Made by a program: the position numbers and the translations under genes. The notes beneath the pieces are model-generated. The model ran no database searches, had not been told where the DNA came from, and saw only the letters and a list, made by a program, of their open reading frames with translations. From Oscillospiraceae bacterium (GTDB lineage: Bacteria; Bacillota; Clostridia; Oscillospirales; CAG-272), in NCBI GenBank assembly GCA_015065295.1, contig SVQN01000001.1, positions 1-64,000 on the forward strand: 64,000 nucleotides of DNA, read 5' to 3'. This document shows positions 8,391 through 17,967 of the stretch, one piece after another (position 1 is the stretch's first letter; each line of letters opens with the position of its first letter).

Positions 8391-10571
8391 ATGAGCATCC
8401 GTTTTTATGAAGAGAAGAAGATCTTCAAACTCGATACCGCAACATCGTCGTATGTGATCGAGATTTTTGAGCAGGGGTACCTGCTGTGCCAGTATTACGG
8501 CGCGAAGATTCCGGACGTGAACTTCAAGGGGTATAAGTTCCGCGAGTATTTTGCGTCCTTCTCGCCGAGCAACGCTTCCGTGGAAGACCATTCCTTCTCT
8601 GCGGACGTGTCGCCGCTCGAATATTCCGGATTCGGGGTCGGGGATTTCCGTAAGACCGCCGTGGCGATCCGCAATGCCGACGGCAACAACTGCACCGACT
8701 TCCGCTATGTCAGCCATAAGATTTATAAGGGTAAGCCTGCGCTCGCTGGTATGCCGGCAACCTACGCGAATACCGACGACGAGTGCGAAACGCTCGAAAT
8801 CTATGTCCGCGATAAAGTCACCGACGCGGCCGCTGTCCTTATGTACACCGTTTTCGAAAATTACGGCGCGATGACCAAGGCCGTCCGTATCATCAACGAA
8901 TCCGATAAGCCCATGGATATCGAAAAGGTCTACAGCGCGAGCGTTTCCTTCAATACCATGGATTTCGATATCGTCCACCTCTACGGCCGTCACAACGCCG
9001 AACGCAATATGGCGCGCTCCCCGCTGGAACACGGCCATACCTCGCTGTCCTCCACGCGCGGCTCGTCCTCGCACTTCCATAACCCCTTCGCCGCACTCGT
9101 CCGTCACGGTGCTGACGAAAATCAGGGCGAAGTTTTCGGTTTCAACCTTGTCTACAGCGGCAACTTTGATATCACCGCCGACGTGGATTACTACGAATGC
9201 ACCCGCGTGAACATCGGTATCAACCCCGACGGATTCACATGGCACCTCGAAGCGGGCGAAGAATTCCAGACTCCCGAAGCCGTTCTCGTCTTCTCCGGCG
9301 AAGGTATCGGCGAAATGTCCCGTATTTTCCACCGCCTCTACAACAACAACCTCATCCGCGGCCGCTGGAAGACCGAAAAGCGTCCCCTCCTCATCAACAG
9401 TTGGGAAGCTGCTTACTTCAGCTTTGACACCGACAAGCTCGTTTCCTTCGCGGAACGCGCCAAGGAAGTCGGCATCGAAATGCTTGTTATGGACGACGGC
9501 TGGTTCGGCGTGAGAAATTCCGACAACTGCTCCCTCGGCGACTGGTATGTCAACGAAGACAAGCTCCCCGGCGGTCTCGGCGTGCTGATCGACCGCGTGA
9601 ACGCGCTCGGACTCAAGTTCGGTATCTGGTACGAGCCCGAAATGATTTCCCCCGACTCCGACCTCTACCGCGCGCATCCCGACTGGTGCATCCATGTTCC
9701 CGGCCGCGACTGCTCCATTGCACGTCAGCAGTATGTCATTGATATGTCCCGCGCGGACGTCCGCGAAAACATCTACGGTCAGATGAAGGAAGTTCTCTCC
9801 AACTACAAGATCGACTACGTCAAGTGGGACTTCAACCGCAACATTTCCGAAGCGGGCAGTGCCCTGCTCGGTAAGGAACACGGCGAAGAAATCTTCCACC
9901 GTTTTGTTCTCGGTACCTACGAAGTCATGGATCGCCTGACCCGCGACTTTCCGGACATTCTTCTTGAAAACTGCTCGGGCGGCGGCGGACGTTTCGACCC
10001 CGCGATGCTGTATTATTCTCCCCAGATCTGGGCGTCCGACAACACCGACGCGATCGAGAGAATTGCCATTCAGTTCGGTACCTCCATGTGTTACCCGGCA
10101 TCCACGATGGGCGCGCACGTTTCCATGAGCCGCCGCACCGGATTTGAAACCAAGGGCAACGTGGCGATGTGGGGCACGTTCGGTTACGAACTTGACCCGA
10201 ACCACCTGACCGAAAAGGACATCGAAATTGTCAAGAAGCAGGTTGCGGACTACCACAAGTATTACAACCTCACCCATAACGGCGACCTCTACCGCATCGT
10301 GAATCCGTGGGACAACAGCTACTACGCGGCATGGGAACTCGTTTCCCCCGACAAGAGCGAAATGCTGTTCACCCTCGTGAATATGCGCTACTACCACTGC
10401 AACAAGCGCATCATCCGTTTCCGCGGACTTGACGCCGACAAATACTACACCCTCGAGGAAAACGGCGAAGTCTACTCCGGCGCATTCCTCATGAACGCCG
10501 GCCTGAACGTCTCCCGGATGCGCAGCGGCACCGGCGACAGCTTCACCCTGCATTTTGTTGAGAAGAAATAA
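8391..10571 (+). CDS. Alpha-galactosidase, GH36
   Basis: MSIRFYEEKKIFKLDTATSSY...FGIWYEPEMISPDSDLYRAHPDWC...DYVKWDFNR...LLENCSGGGGRFDPAMLYYSPQIWASDNTDAIER. The ORF-track start at 8082 is inside the upstream palindrome; ATG 8391 has an upstream aaggaga. Confidence 0.93.
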   Translation: MSIRFYEEKKIFKLDTATSSYVIEIFEQGYLLCQYYGAKIPDVNFKGYKFREYFASFSPSNASVEDHSFSADVSPLEYSGFGVGDFRKTAVAIRNADGNNCTDFRYVSHKIYKGKPALAGMPATYANTDDECETLEIYVRDKVTDAAAVLMYTVFENYGAMTKAVRIINESDKPMDIEKVYSASVSFNTMDFDIVHLYGRHNAERNMARSPLEHGHTSLSSTRGSSSHFHNPFAALVRHGADENQGEVFGFNLVYSGNFDITADVDYYECTRVNIGINPDGFTWHLEAGEEFQTPEAVLVFSGEGIGEMSRIFHRLYNNNLIRGRWKTEKRPLLINSWEAAYFSFDTDKLVSFAERAKEVGIEMLVMDDGWFGVRNSDNCSLGDWYVNEDKLPGGLGVLIDRVNALGLKFGIWYEPEMISPDSDLYRAHPDWCIHVPGRDCSIARQQYVIDMSRADVRENIYGQMKEVLSNYKIDYVKWDFNRNISEAGSALLGKEHGEEIFHRFVLGTYEVMDRLTRDFPDILLENCSGGGGRFDPAMLYYSPQIWASDNTDAIERIAIQFGTSMCYPASTMGAHVSMSRRTGFETKGNVAMWGTFGYELDPNHLTEKDIEIVKKQVADYHKYYNLTHNGDLYRIVNPWDNSYYAAWELVSPDKSEMLFTLVNMRYYHCNKRIIRFRGLDADKYYTLEENGEVYSGAFLMNAGLNVSRMRSGTGDSFTLHFVEKK

Positions 10572-10573
10572 GG

Positions 10574-10640
10574 TTTTGCGGGGAAAAACTTTTTTCAAAA
10601 AGTTTTTCCCCGCGCCCCTTTTCAAAAACTTTCAATCTGT
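10574..10640. repeat. GGGGAAACTTTT-hairpin family copy (likely terminator)
   Basis: gcggggaaaaacttttttcaaaaagtttttccccgcgccccttttcaaaaactttcaatctg. Confidence 0.7.
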
Positions 10641-10661
10641 AAAGAAATATAGGAGAAAATT

Positions 10662-12629
10662 ATGTTTACGTTACAGAAGATTTTTTCGGACGGTGCGCTG
10701 TTTCAGGCGGACGCGCGTCTGGTGATTAACGGAAAAGCGGGTGCGGATGCGGAAATTACCGGGAAGATTTTCAATGAATCCGGGCTGGTTTCCTCGGCAT
10801 CGGCGACGGCGGACGGGGAAGGGAACTTTTCCCTTGAGCTGACGACTCCCGCGGCTTCCTTTACGAAGTACGATATCTCTCTCCACTGCGGCAAGTGCGG
10901 CTGTGATTACACGATGCACGACGTTCTCTTCGGGGAACTCTGGCTTGCGTCCGGGCAGTCCAACATGGAGCTTCCGAACGCCGCTATCACCGATGTGCAG
11001 AAGCTGTACGACGAAATTGCCGGAAAGAACATCCGCGTGTATCATGTCGATTATCCGGCGTTCGGCGGAGGCGGCGCATTCCCGTGGGAACCGGACCGCA
11101 CGATGACCGGTTCGTGGATGACGGCGGACGATACGGCAAAGCTGAACGGTGTTTCCGCGCTCGGTCTGAAGTTTGCGGCAGAGCTGTACGACTGGCTCAA
11201 CGGTGCGGAAGACGTTCCGGTCGGCTTCCTCAACGCGACATGGGGCGGAACGTCCATGCCGTCGTGGTTCCCGAAGGATGCCATTGACGCGGACGAGTAC
11301 ATGAAGGGACGGATGCAGAAGATCGGCAATTATCCGACACCCGAAAACTGGAACAATCGTGGTGACTGCAACTTCCAGCAGACCAGTTCCCAGTACAACG
11401 TCAAGATTGCGCCGCTCGAAGGCGTGAAGGTACGCGGCGTGATCTGGTATCAGGGCGAAAACGAATGCGGCGGCGAATTCCACACGAAGGCGTACGCGGA
11501 CTACCTCCGTTTCTATCACAAGACCTACACCGAACGCTTCGGTGCGTTCCCGGATTCGTTCATGATGATTTCGTCCCTTATTTATCCGTGGACGTACGGC
11601 GGTTCCGGCGAATGCAACGTCGGCTACCTCAACAATGCCTTTGTCGAAACGGCGAAGGAAGCTCCCGAAAAGTTTGCGGCGGCTCCGATCTGTGACCTCG
11701 CTCCGTCGTGGGCATACCATCAGAACAATCACCCGATCCATCCGACCAACAAGTACCCGCTCGGCGAACGCATGGCAAGCCTTGCGCTCGACAATGTGTA
11801 CGGCAGAGGATGGGATCAGACCTCTCCCGCGCATCTGACGGACTGGGAAATCGTCGGAAACCGTATCCGTCTGAACTTTGCGCCGGTCGGTTTCGGACTG
11901 TTCGTGGACGGGGAACGTCCGGTCGGTCTGTACGTTGCCGGAGACGATGGCATTTATCTCCCCGCTGACTGCGAAATCCAGCCGATGTCCGGCACGATGG
12001 AAGTCTGGTGCGACGCGATTCCGGAGCCGAAGAATGTTGCGTACTCCGTTCAGTCGCTCGAACCCTGCTGCAACCTCTGGGGCGGCGCGTACCCGATTTA
12101 CCCGTTCTTTACGGATAAAGAAAACCGTATTTCCATCGAAGCGCGTCCGTGGTATGATACCTTCCGCACGTCCGTATGGGGTTCCAGGCTGCACGACGAT
12201 GTGCTTGATCTGTTCTGGCATCCGATCTGGCATCCGGAAAGCGGTTCCGAAGTCTGCCCGGACACCGCGTTCACGCTCGAAGGACAGAGTGTGCGCGTCT
12301 GTGCCGAAGACGACAATGCGGAGTTCGGCTGCTATGTGAAGTCCTATCCGTACAACAAGCTCGACCTCTGGAAGTTCGGCAAGCTGACCGTGAACCTGTA
12401 CAATACGGTCAATCTGAACGCGAAGCTCGTTCTCGAATGGAAGAACGGTGCGCTGGAAATTCCGCTCACGAAGTCTGCCGACCTGTACGGCGGATGGAGT
12501 ACATGGGAAGCCGATCTCGGCGGAATTCCGGAAAATGCGGACATCCGAAAGATGATTTTCTGTTTCTCCCACACCGCCTGCCGGTATCCGTTCGTGAACC
12601 TTGAAAAGGTACGTCTCTGGAAAAAGTAA
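10662..12629 (+). CDS. Sialate O-acetylesterase-like SGNH family protein
   Basis: LFGELWLASGQSNMELP...GFLNATWGGTSMPSW...RGVIWYQGENECG motifs. Confidence 0.85.
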   Translation: MFTLQKIFSDGALFQADARLVINGKAGADAEITGKIFNESGLVSSASATADGEGNFSLELTTPAASFTKYDISLHCGKCGCDYTMHDVLFGELWLASGQSNMELPNAAITDVQKLYDEIAGKNIRVYHVDYPAFGGGGAFPWEPDRTMTGSWMTADDTAKLNGVSALGLKFAAELYDWLNGAEDVPVGFLNATWGGTSMPSWFPKDAIDADEYMKGRMQKIGNYPTPENWNNRGDCNFQQTSSQYNVKIAPLEGVKVRGVIWYQGENECGGEFHTKAYADYLRFYHKTYTERFGAFPDSFMMISSLIYPWTYGGSGECNVGYLNNAFVETAKEAPEKFAAAPICDLAPSWAYHQNNHPIHPTNKYPLGERMASLALDNVYGRGWDQTSPAHLTDWEIVGNRIRLNFAPVGFGLFVDGERPVGLYVAGDDGIYLPADCEIQPMSGTMEVWCDAIPEPKNVAYSVQSLEPCCNLWGGAYPIYPFFTDKENRISIEARPWYDTFRTSVWGSRLHDDVLDLFWHPIWHPESGSEVCPDTAFTLEGQSVRVCAEDDNAEFGCYVKSYPYNKLDLWKFGKLTVNLYNTVNLNAKLVLEWKNGALEIPLTKSADLYGGWSTWEADLGGIPENADIRKMIFCFSHTACRYPFVNLEKVRLWKK

Positions 12630-12641
12630 ACGCATAAGATA

Positions 12642-12799
12642 ACGTGAGTTCGATGGAATTCCCGGGCAAAATGAAAAAGTTTGTGCAGATTTTTCATTGG
12701 ATTTGCACCACACCTTGTTGATTCATTTGTCTGAACGTTTTTGAGGTGGGGTTTGGGGAGGAACTTTTTTCAAAAAGTTCCTCCCCATCGAACTCACGT
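12642..12799. mobile_element. 158 bp MITE with 15 bp TIRs and 7 bp TSD
   Basis: TIR acgtgagttcgatgg (12642-12656) / ccatcgaactcacgt (12785-12799); flanked on both sides by taagata (12635-12641, 12800-12806). Confidence 0.8.
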
Positions 12800-12810
12800 T
12801 AAGATAAGAA

Positions 12811-12848
12811 AAGATCGGGATATCCAAAAAGGGAAGTTCCGATCTTTT
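12811..12848. terminator. Bidirectional hairpin terminator
   Basis: aaagatcggg...ttccgatctttt between convergent genes. Confidence 0.5.
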
Positions 12849-12856
12849 GTATGCTG

Positions 12857-13843
12857 TTATTTGCGGCTGACGAAAGGTTCAATGTATTCCCGGATAAAAT
12901 CCACCCGGTCGAATACGGTCGGTTTGAAATAGGAAGATACCGCTATAACAATATTCTTTTCCGGATTTACATAAATAACGTTTCCGCTGTTTCCGATCGC
13001 GGCATAGATATTCTTTGGACGGTCAATGATCCACCACAGATAACCGTAGTCCATTCCACGGAAGTTGTCGCCTTCCACGGTTCTTGGTCTGGTCATTTCT
13101 GTGATCCATCCGGAAGACAGAATTTGTTTATCCCCATACCTGCCTTTGTTCAGGCATAACAATCCGATTTTCGCCATATCTTCCGCCGACATACAGAGTC
13201 CGTATCCCGGAGTTCCCAGTCCGTCCGGATCACAGAACCAGATATTTCCTTTCGGTGATTTCCCGATGGTGAACTGTTTATGTTCTTCTGCCGTTTCCGC
13301 ATAATAATTGATATGTTCCGGAATACCCAGCGGTTCAAACAGGAATTCGTTTGCAAAATCGACGGTTTTCCGGTTGGTCGCCTGATATAAAATTCCGGAG
13401 AGTATATGAAGACACACGGTCTGATAATTGAATTCGCCGGTCAGCCCTTTTCTTCCGCCCAGAAAATCGAGGGAGGTATACGTCCAGTGATCGCTGGAAC
13501 ACACCTTCGACCACGGATCTCCCTTGCATTTATAGGGTGCCCGCATGGTCAGTAAATGCTTTATGGTGATGTCCTGAATTGTTTTTTCTCCCCGTTTTCT
13601 TATATATTCGGGGAAATAATCCAGAACTTTATCGTCCGCGCTTCCGATCTGTCCGTGATCGACGGCAATTCCGATAAGCAAAGCCATGATGCTTTTTGTG
13701 GCAGACATAATATGTGTACAGTCTTCTTTCGTATAACCGTTCCACTGATCGCTGTAAACCGTTTCATTATCGCGGATTGCCGTTATCTGGCAGATATTCG
13801 GCTGTTGTTTTTCTATAAAATCATGCAGTTCTTCCTGATTCAT
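12857..13843 (-). CDS. Serine hydrolase, beta-lactamase (class C)/penicillin-binding-like family
   Basis: IMSATKSIMALLIGIAVDHGQI (SxxK), YLWWIIDRPKN; the start could instead be 13858. Confidence 0.8.
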   Translation of the reverse strand: MNQEELHDFIEKQQPNICQITAIRDNETVYSDQWNGYTKEDCTHIMSATKSIMALLIGIAVDHGQIGSADDKVLDYFPEYIRKRGEKTIQDITIKHLLTMRAPYKCKGDPWSKVCSSDHWTYTSLDFLGGRKGLTGEFNYQTVCLHILSGILYQATNRKTVDFANEFLFEPLGIPEHINYYAETAEEHKQFTIGKSPKGNIWFCDPDGLGTPGYGLCMSAEDMAKIGLLCLNKGRYGDKQILSSGWITEMTRPRTVEGDNFRGMDYGYLWWIIDRPKNIYAAIGNSGNVIYVNPEKNIVIAVSSYFKPTVFDRVDFIREYIEPFVSRK

Positions 13844-14047
13844 AAAAAACCTGCTCACTTTCTGATTTTTCGATGTCGGAAATAAGTATAAGGGAATTAA
13901 AAATGGATTTCAATAGGTTTTAATAAAAAACATTGAAGTATCCGATCAATCTTCAAAAATCATTGACAAAATCACAGAAATCTGATAAAATAACTAATAT
14001 TAAATGGTTATTATGAATCAAAAAATCCGATCTGGAGTGAATTTTCC

Positions 14048-15589
14048 ATGATGAAATTACTGATTGCCGTATGTCTGGCGTTTTTCATGGTTTCCTGCGG
14101 CGTGCAGGAGAAACCGGTACCGGAAGAAACCGTTCCGGCTGTGGAAGAAACCGCTGCGGAAACCGAGCCGCCGGAACCGGAATATCTGTTTGAAAGTTTC
14201 TTTGACGCGAAAAAGGCACTGTTTGAAGCGGAAGAACTCACCGGTTCGCTCGATCTCTACGAAGAAGACGGGATCAACCGGTTCATCGCTCTCAAGCAGG
14301 AGATGAACGACGTTCTTATCACCGATGCTTTCGATCAGGCGATGGCGGAGGATTATTACGTCCGTCTGATGAAGGCGAAGGAAAATCTGAAATACAAGCA
14401 GGGCGATATCCCGCGCGTGTACATCAAGACGAGCGGCGGTCACGGCTGGGTGAACTGGGGCTATGAGCCGTGCGATATCGTGATTGTGTCCGCAGAGGAC
14501 GAAAAGTACAAGGTCACGGAAGGGGATGCGGAAATTTCCCTGCGCGGCAACTCGACCGCCGGTGCGCCGAAACAGCCGTTCAACGTCCGTTTTGACGACA
14601 AGGTGTCCGTTCTCGGCATGGACAAAGGCCGCCGCTGGGCATTTCTTGCCAACCTGTACGACAAGTCCCTCATGCGGAACTACCTCGCGTTCTATCTCGG
14701 CGACAAGATGGGCTTGCCGTATTCCTCCAAATGCCGGTACGCGGACGTGTATATCGACGGACAGTACAAGGGTAATTACACCATTGTCGAGCCGGTCACG
14801 GACGGCAGCGGACGCGTGGACATTGACACCACGGATTTCGAATACATCTTTGAAGTGGACATGAACCGGAACGGCTGTGCGTATTACATCAACCGTCCGA
14901 AGGTCGGGCAGCGGTTCGGCGTAATCCGTCCGGAAACCGTCACGGAAGAGGACAAGACGTACATCAAGGACTTTTTCGACAAGATGGAAACCGCGCTTCT
15001 CACGCACGATATGGCGGAATACTCGCAGTATATCGACGTGGAATCGTTCGTGAATTTCTATATCCATTCGGAAATCACGAAATCCATCGACGTATACGAC
15101 TTCTCGACGAAGTATTTCCTGAAGGACGGAATTCTATATGCCGGCCCGATCTGGGACTATGACCTTGCGATGGGCAACGTTTCCCATACCTGCGCGGAAG
15201 AGAAGTATTACATCTACTGCAACAACCCGCGCTACGGCACCGGTTCCGGCGATACGGCGGACGGCGTGTGGATGGACAATTACTGGTGCGGCGAACTCCT
15301 GAAGGATCCGGAATTCAAGGCACTGGTTGTCGAACGCTTTGAAGAAGTCCGTCCGCTGATCGAGAATATCTATCAGGACAACGAACTCGGGCAGAACGTT
15401 ATCGACTGGCTGATGGACGAGTACGGTGCGTCCTTCCTGCGGAACTATGACGAAGCGGGATGGGATATCACCGTCCAGTACAGCGGACTGGCGAAAAACG
15501 AGCAGCTTCCGTTCCTTGAGGAAGTGGAATGGCTGCGCGACTGGTTCCGGAGACGTACCGAAAACGTGGCGGCCTTCCTGATGGAATAA
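14048..15589 (+). CDS. CotH kinase family lipoprotein
   Basis: Lipobox MVSCG; PRVYIKTSGG...ISLRGNST...RWAFLANLYDKSLMRNYLAFYLG...CRYADVYIDGQYKGNYTIVEPV; CotH pattern. Confidence 0.85.
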   Translation: MMKLLIAVCLAFFMVSCGVQEKPVPEETVPAVEETAAETEPPEPEYLFESFFDAKKALFEAEELTGSLDLYEEDGINRFIALKQEMNDVLITDAFDQAMAEDYYVRLMKAKENLKYKQGDIPRVYIKTSGGHGWVNWGYEPCDIVIVSAEDEKYKVTEGDAEISLRGNSTAGAPKQPFNVRFDDKVSVLGMDKGRRWAFLANLYDKSLMRNYLAFYLGDKMGLPYSSKCRYADVYIDGQYKGNYTIVEPVTDGSGRVDIDTTDFEYIFEVDMNRNGCAYYINRPKVGQRFGVIRPETVTEEDKTYIKDFFDKMETALLTHDMAEYSQYIDVESFVNFYIHSEITKSIDVYDFSTKYFLKDGILYAGPIWDYDLAMGNVSHTCAEEKYYIYCNNPRYGTGSGDTADGVWMDNYWCGELLKDPEFKALVVERFEEVRPLIENIYQDNELGQNVIDWLMDEYGASFLRNYDEAGWDITVQYSGLAKNEQLPFLEEVEWLRDWFRRRTENVAAFLME

Positions 15590-15613
15590 GAATAAAAAGC
15601 AGGTGAGCGATTC

Positions 15614-16282
15614 ATGGCGGAAGCGGGCAAAAAGAACATCCATGAAGGACATCGGGGACGGATGCGGGAGCGTTTTTCCGTATCGGGCTTTGACAATTTT
15701 CAGCCGCATGAGGTGCTGGAGTTTCTGCTGTACGACTTCATTCCCGTGCGGGATACGAATCCGATCGGTCACGCGCTGATCGAGCACTTCGGTTCCGTTT
15801 GGAATGTCCTGACGGCATCGCCGGAAGAACTGACGAAAGTTCCGGGCATCGGACCGAAGACCGCCGAAGGGATCGCGCAGCTTTATCCGATGTTTTCCTG
15901 CAGAATCTGTGAAGCGTTCCGCAAAACCGGCGTTCTGATGCGGTATGACCTTGCGTTTCTCGCCGACTGGTTCATGAGCCGGGTTCCGGCGGGAAGCATG
16001 GGACTGATTCTCTGCGGACACGACCGCTGTTTCCGGGATTTTGCCTATCTGAACGGCGGGACGGAGATGAAGGACGTTCTGATTCTCGATCTGGCGGAAG
16101 AGATTGTCCGTCTGGCGGCGGATCAGGCATATTATCTTCTGATTAAGGAAGACGCCACGCTCCTGCCGAAGGAAACCCTGCGGTATCTGCGTGCCGTCAC
16201 CGGAAACGGTCATGCGTATTTAATGGATGCCTTTGTTCTGGAAGGATACCGGCTGAGGTCGGTCGGCTATCCGGGATTCTGA
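15614..16282 (+). CDS. RadC/UPF0758-like protein lacking a recognisable JAMM motif
   Basis: HEGHRGRMRERFSVSGFDNFQPHEVLEFLLYDFIPVRDTNPIGHALIEHFGS...VPGIGPKTAEGI (HhH); no HxHPSG motif downstream. Confidence 0.75.
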   Translation: MAEAGKKNIHEGHRGRMRERFSVSGFDNFQPHEVLEFLLYDFIPVRDTNPIGHALIEHFGSVWNVLTASPEELTKVPGIGPKTAEGIAQLYPMFSCRICEAFRKTGVLMRYDLAFLADWFMSRVPAGSMGLILCGHDRCFRDFAYLNGGTEMKDVLILDLAEEIVRLAADQAYYLLIKEDATLLPKETLRYLRAVTGNGHAYLMDAFVLEGYRLRSVGYPGF

Positions 16283-16287
16283 ACAGC

Positions 16288-16346
16288 AATCCCTCCCTTT
16301 TTCACGGAATTCCGAAGAGTTCCGCAGAAAGGGGAGGGATTTTTTT
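16288..16346. terminator. Bidirectional terminator hairpin
   Basis: aatccctcccttt...aaaggggagggattttttt between convergent genes. Confidence 0.7.
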
Positions 16347-17791
16347 CATTCCAGCGAAATTCCGCGCAGAGCCGGATTGGAAATGCAGACCCCCGTGTAG
16401 TCGAAGCGGGAACCGTGACAGGGGCAGTCCCAGCTCCGTTCCTCCGGATTCCATTCGAGCGAACAGCCGAGATGCGGACAGCGCAGATCGACCACATACA
16501 GCCGTCCGTCGGAATCCCGGTAGGCACCGGCGCGTTTTCCGTGGTAATTGATGATGTCTGCCTGTCCGCGCGCCACATCTCCCGCATAAACATCGGGCGG
16601 TGCGGAAACCGTGCGGATGGCACCGCCGATGGCGGTACGCAGATGTTCCGCGAACTGTGCAGAGCCGCCGCGCAGGAAATTCCGTCCCGGCGAAAACAGA
16701 TCGTCATACCACAGCCCGCGTCCGCCGATCTGTTCCGCGAGAATCAGCGCGGCCGACGCGGCATTGGTCATCCCCCACGCGCCGAATCCGCAGGCGATGA
16801 ACACGCCGTTCCGGAGCTGTCCGACGTACGGAATTCCGTCGGGGGTGTAACCGTCGTTGTTCGACCAGTGCCGGAGAACGGAAATTCCGCCCCTCGCAGA
16901 CGATTCCGCCGCACGGAGCAGCCGTTTTCCCGCATTGGGGGAAGCCGCGCCGCGATGGGTTTCGCCGCTGACGATCAGGGTCTGTCCGTCCGGGGCGTAG
17001 CGGTAGCCGTAACCGCCGTCGATTCCGAATGCCAGAAGTTCCGGCATCCGGAATCCGGCATCACAGCGGACAGCGGCGGCATAGGACGACTGCCGGAACA
17101 GCTTCAGGGGAAGTCCCGCACCGGCCGGACAGAAGCAGGGGTAATTGGTCGCGTCAACGATGTGCTGCGCGGCGACGGTGTGACCGTTACAGAGGAGCGA
17201 ATTCCGTCCAACGGCGGTGACTGTGGAATGTTCGCAGACCCGGAAATGTCCCATTCCGCAGAGACAGCGGCAGAGTTCGACCGGATCGAGGGCAAGCTGA
17301 CCGGGAAGCCGGATTGCGGCGGTCACGGGAAAGGGAAGCGGTACGTCCCTGCTGTCGGGCCAGTCGCAGAGGATTCCGCCGTCCCGCATGGCACGGAATT
17401 CCCGCCGGAGCAGACGTTCGCCGTGGAGGGCATAGAGGTACATATCCTGTACCCGTCCGACCGCCGGTGAGGCATCGGCGATGCTGTGCAGGAAGCGCAG
17501 TCCTGCCAGATTGGCGGCGGCGTACTTCCGCGAAGCCTCGGCGGAAACCGTTTCCGCAAGGGTGGAGTAGATTCTGCCGTGGGCGACGGTCGCTTTTGCG
17601 GTACTTCGGGCGGTTTTGCTTCCCTCATGGGCGACGGTACGCTGTTCCAGCAGAAGGACGGACAGTCCGCGCAGGGCAAGCGCATGGGCACAGAGAACGC
17701 CTGTGATTCCTCCGCCGATCACAGCGGCATCGCAGGAAGCATCGTCGGTCAGCGGCGGGTGGGAAACGGATGGATTGGGAAACTTGGACAT
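16346..17791 (-). CDS. FAD-dependent oxidoreductase (DadA/DAO-like) fused to a C-terminal Rieske [2Fe-2S] domain
   Basis: CDAAVIGGGITGVLCAHALALRGLSVLLLEQ (FAD); C-terminus CPHLGCSLEWNPEERSWDCPCHGSRFD (Rieske). Confidence 0.9.
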   Translation of the reverse strand: MSKFPNPSVSHPPLTDDASCDAAVIGGGITGVLCAHALALRGLSVLLLEQRTVAHEGSKTARSTAKATVAHGRIYSTLAETVSAEASRKYAAANLAGLRFLHSIADASPAVGRVQDMYLYALHGERLLRREFRAMRDGGILCDWPDSRDVPLPFPVTAAIRLPGQLALDPVELCRCLCGMGHFRVCEHSTVTAVGRNSLLCNGHTVAAQHIVDATNYPCFCPAGAGLPLKLFRQSSYAAAVRCDAGFRMPELLAFGIDGGYGYRYAPDGQTLIVSGETHRGAASPNAGKRLLRAAESSARGGISVLRHWSNNDGYTPDGIPYVGQLRNGVFIACGFGAWGMTNAASAALILAEQIGGRGLWYDDLFSPGRNFLRGGSAQFAEHLRTAIGGAIRTVSAPPDVYAGDVARGQADIINYHGKRAGAYRDSDGRLYVVDLRCPHLGCSLEWNPEERSWDCPCHGSRFDYTGVCISNPALRGISLE

Positions 17792-17967
17792 GGGATTTCT
17801 CCTTTGTTGGGAATAGGAATAGTATGTCCGGTTTGGCAGAAAGTATGATGGAACACAGTATTCATAGAAAATTCATCAAAAATATGGAAGAATGTGCTAT
17901 AATTAAAGAATCAAAAACAAAATGGCACTTCACGGTTGAAAATGAGAAAATTACGGAGGAAAAATGT

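Noticed and set aside
8316-12713. Long minus-strand ORFs (769 aa and 680 aa) opposite alpha-galactosidase and acetylesterase
   Set aside because: Antisense shadows of well-supported CDSs; V/R/H-rich low-plausibility composition.
12857-13843. Beta-lactamase regulated by the BlaI/BlaR1 pair
   Set aside because: Serine hydrolase family match only, ~8 kb away, and no GTTTAC-N3-GTAAAC operator seen at its start.
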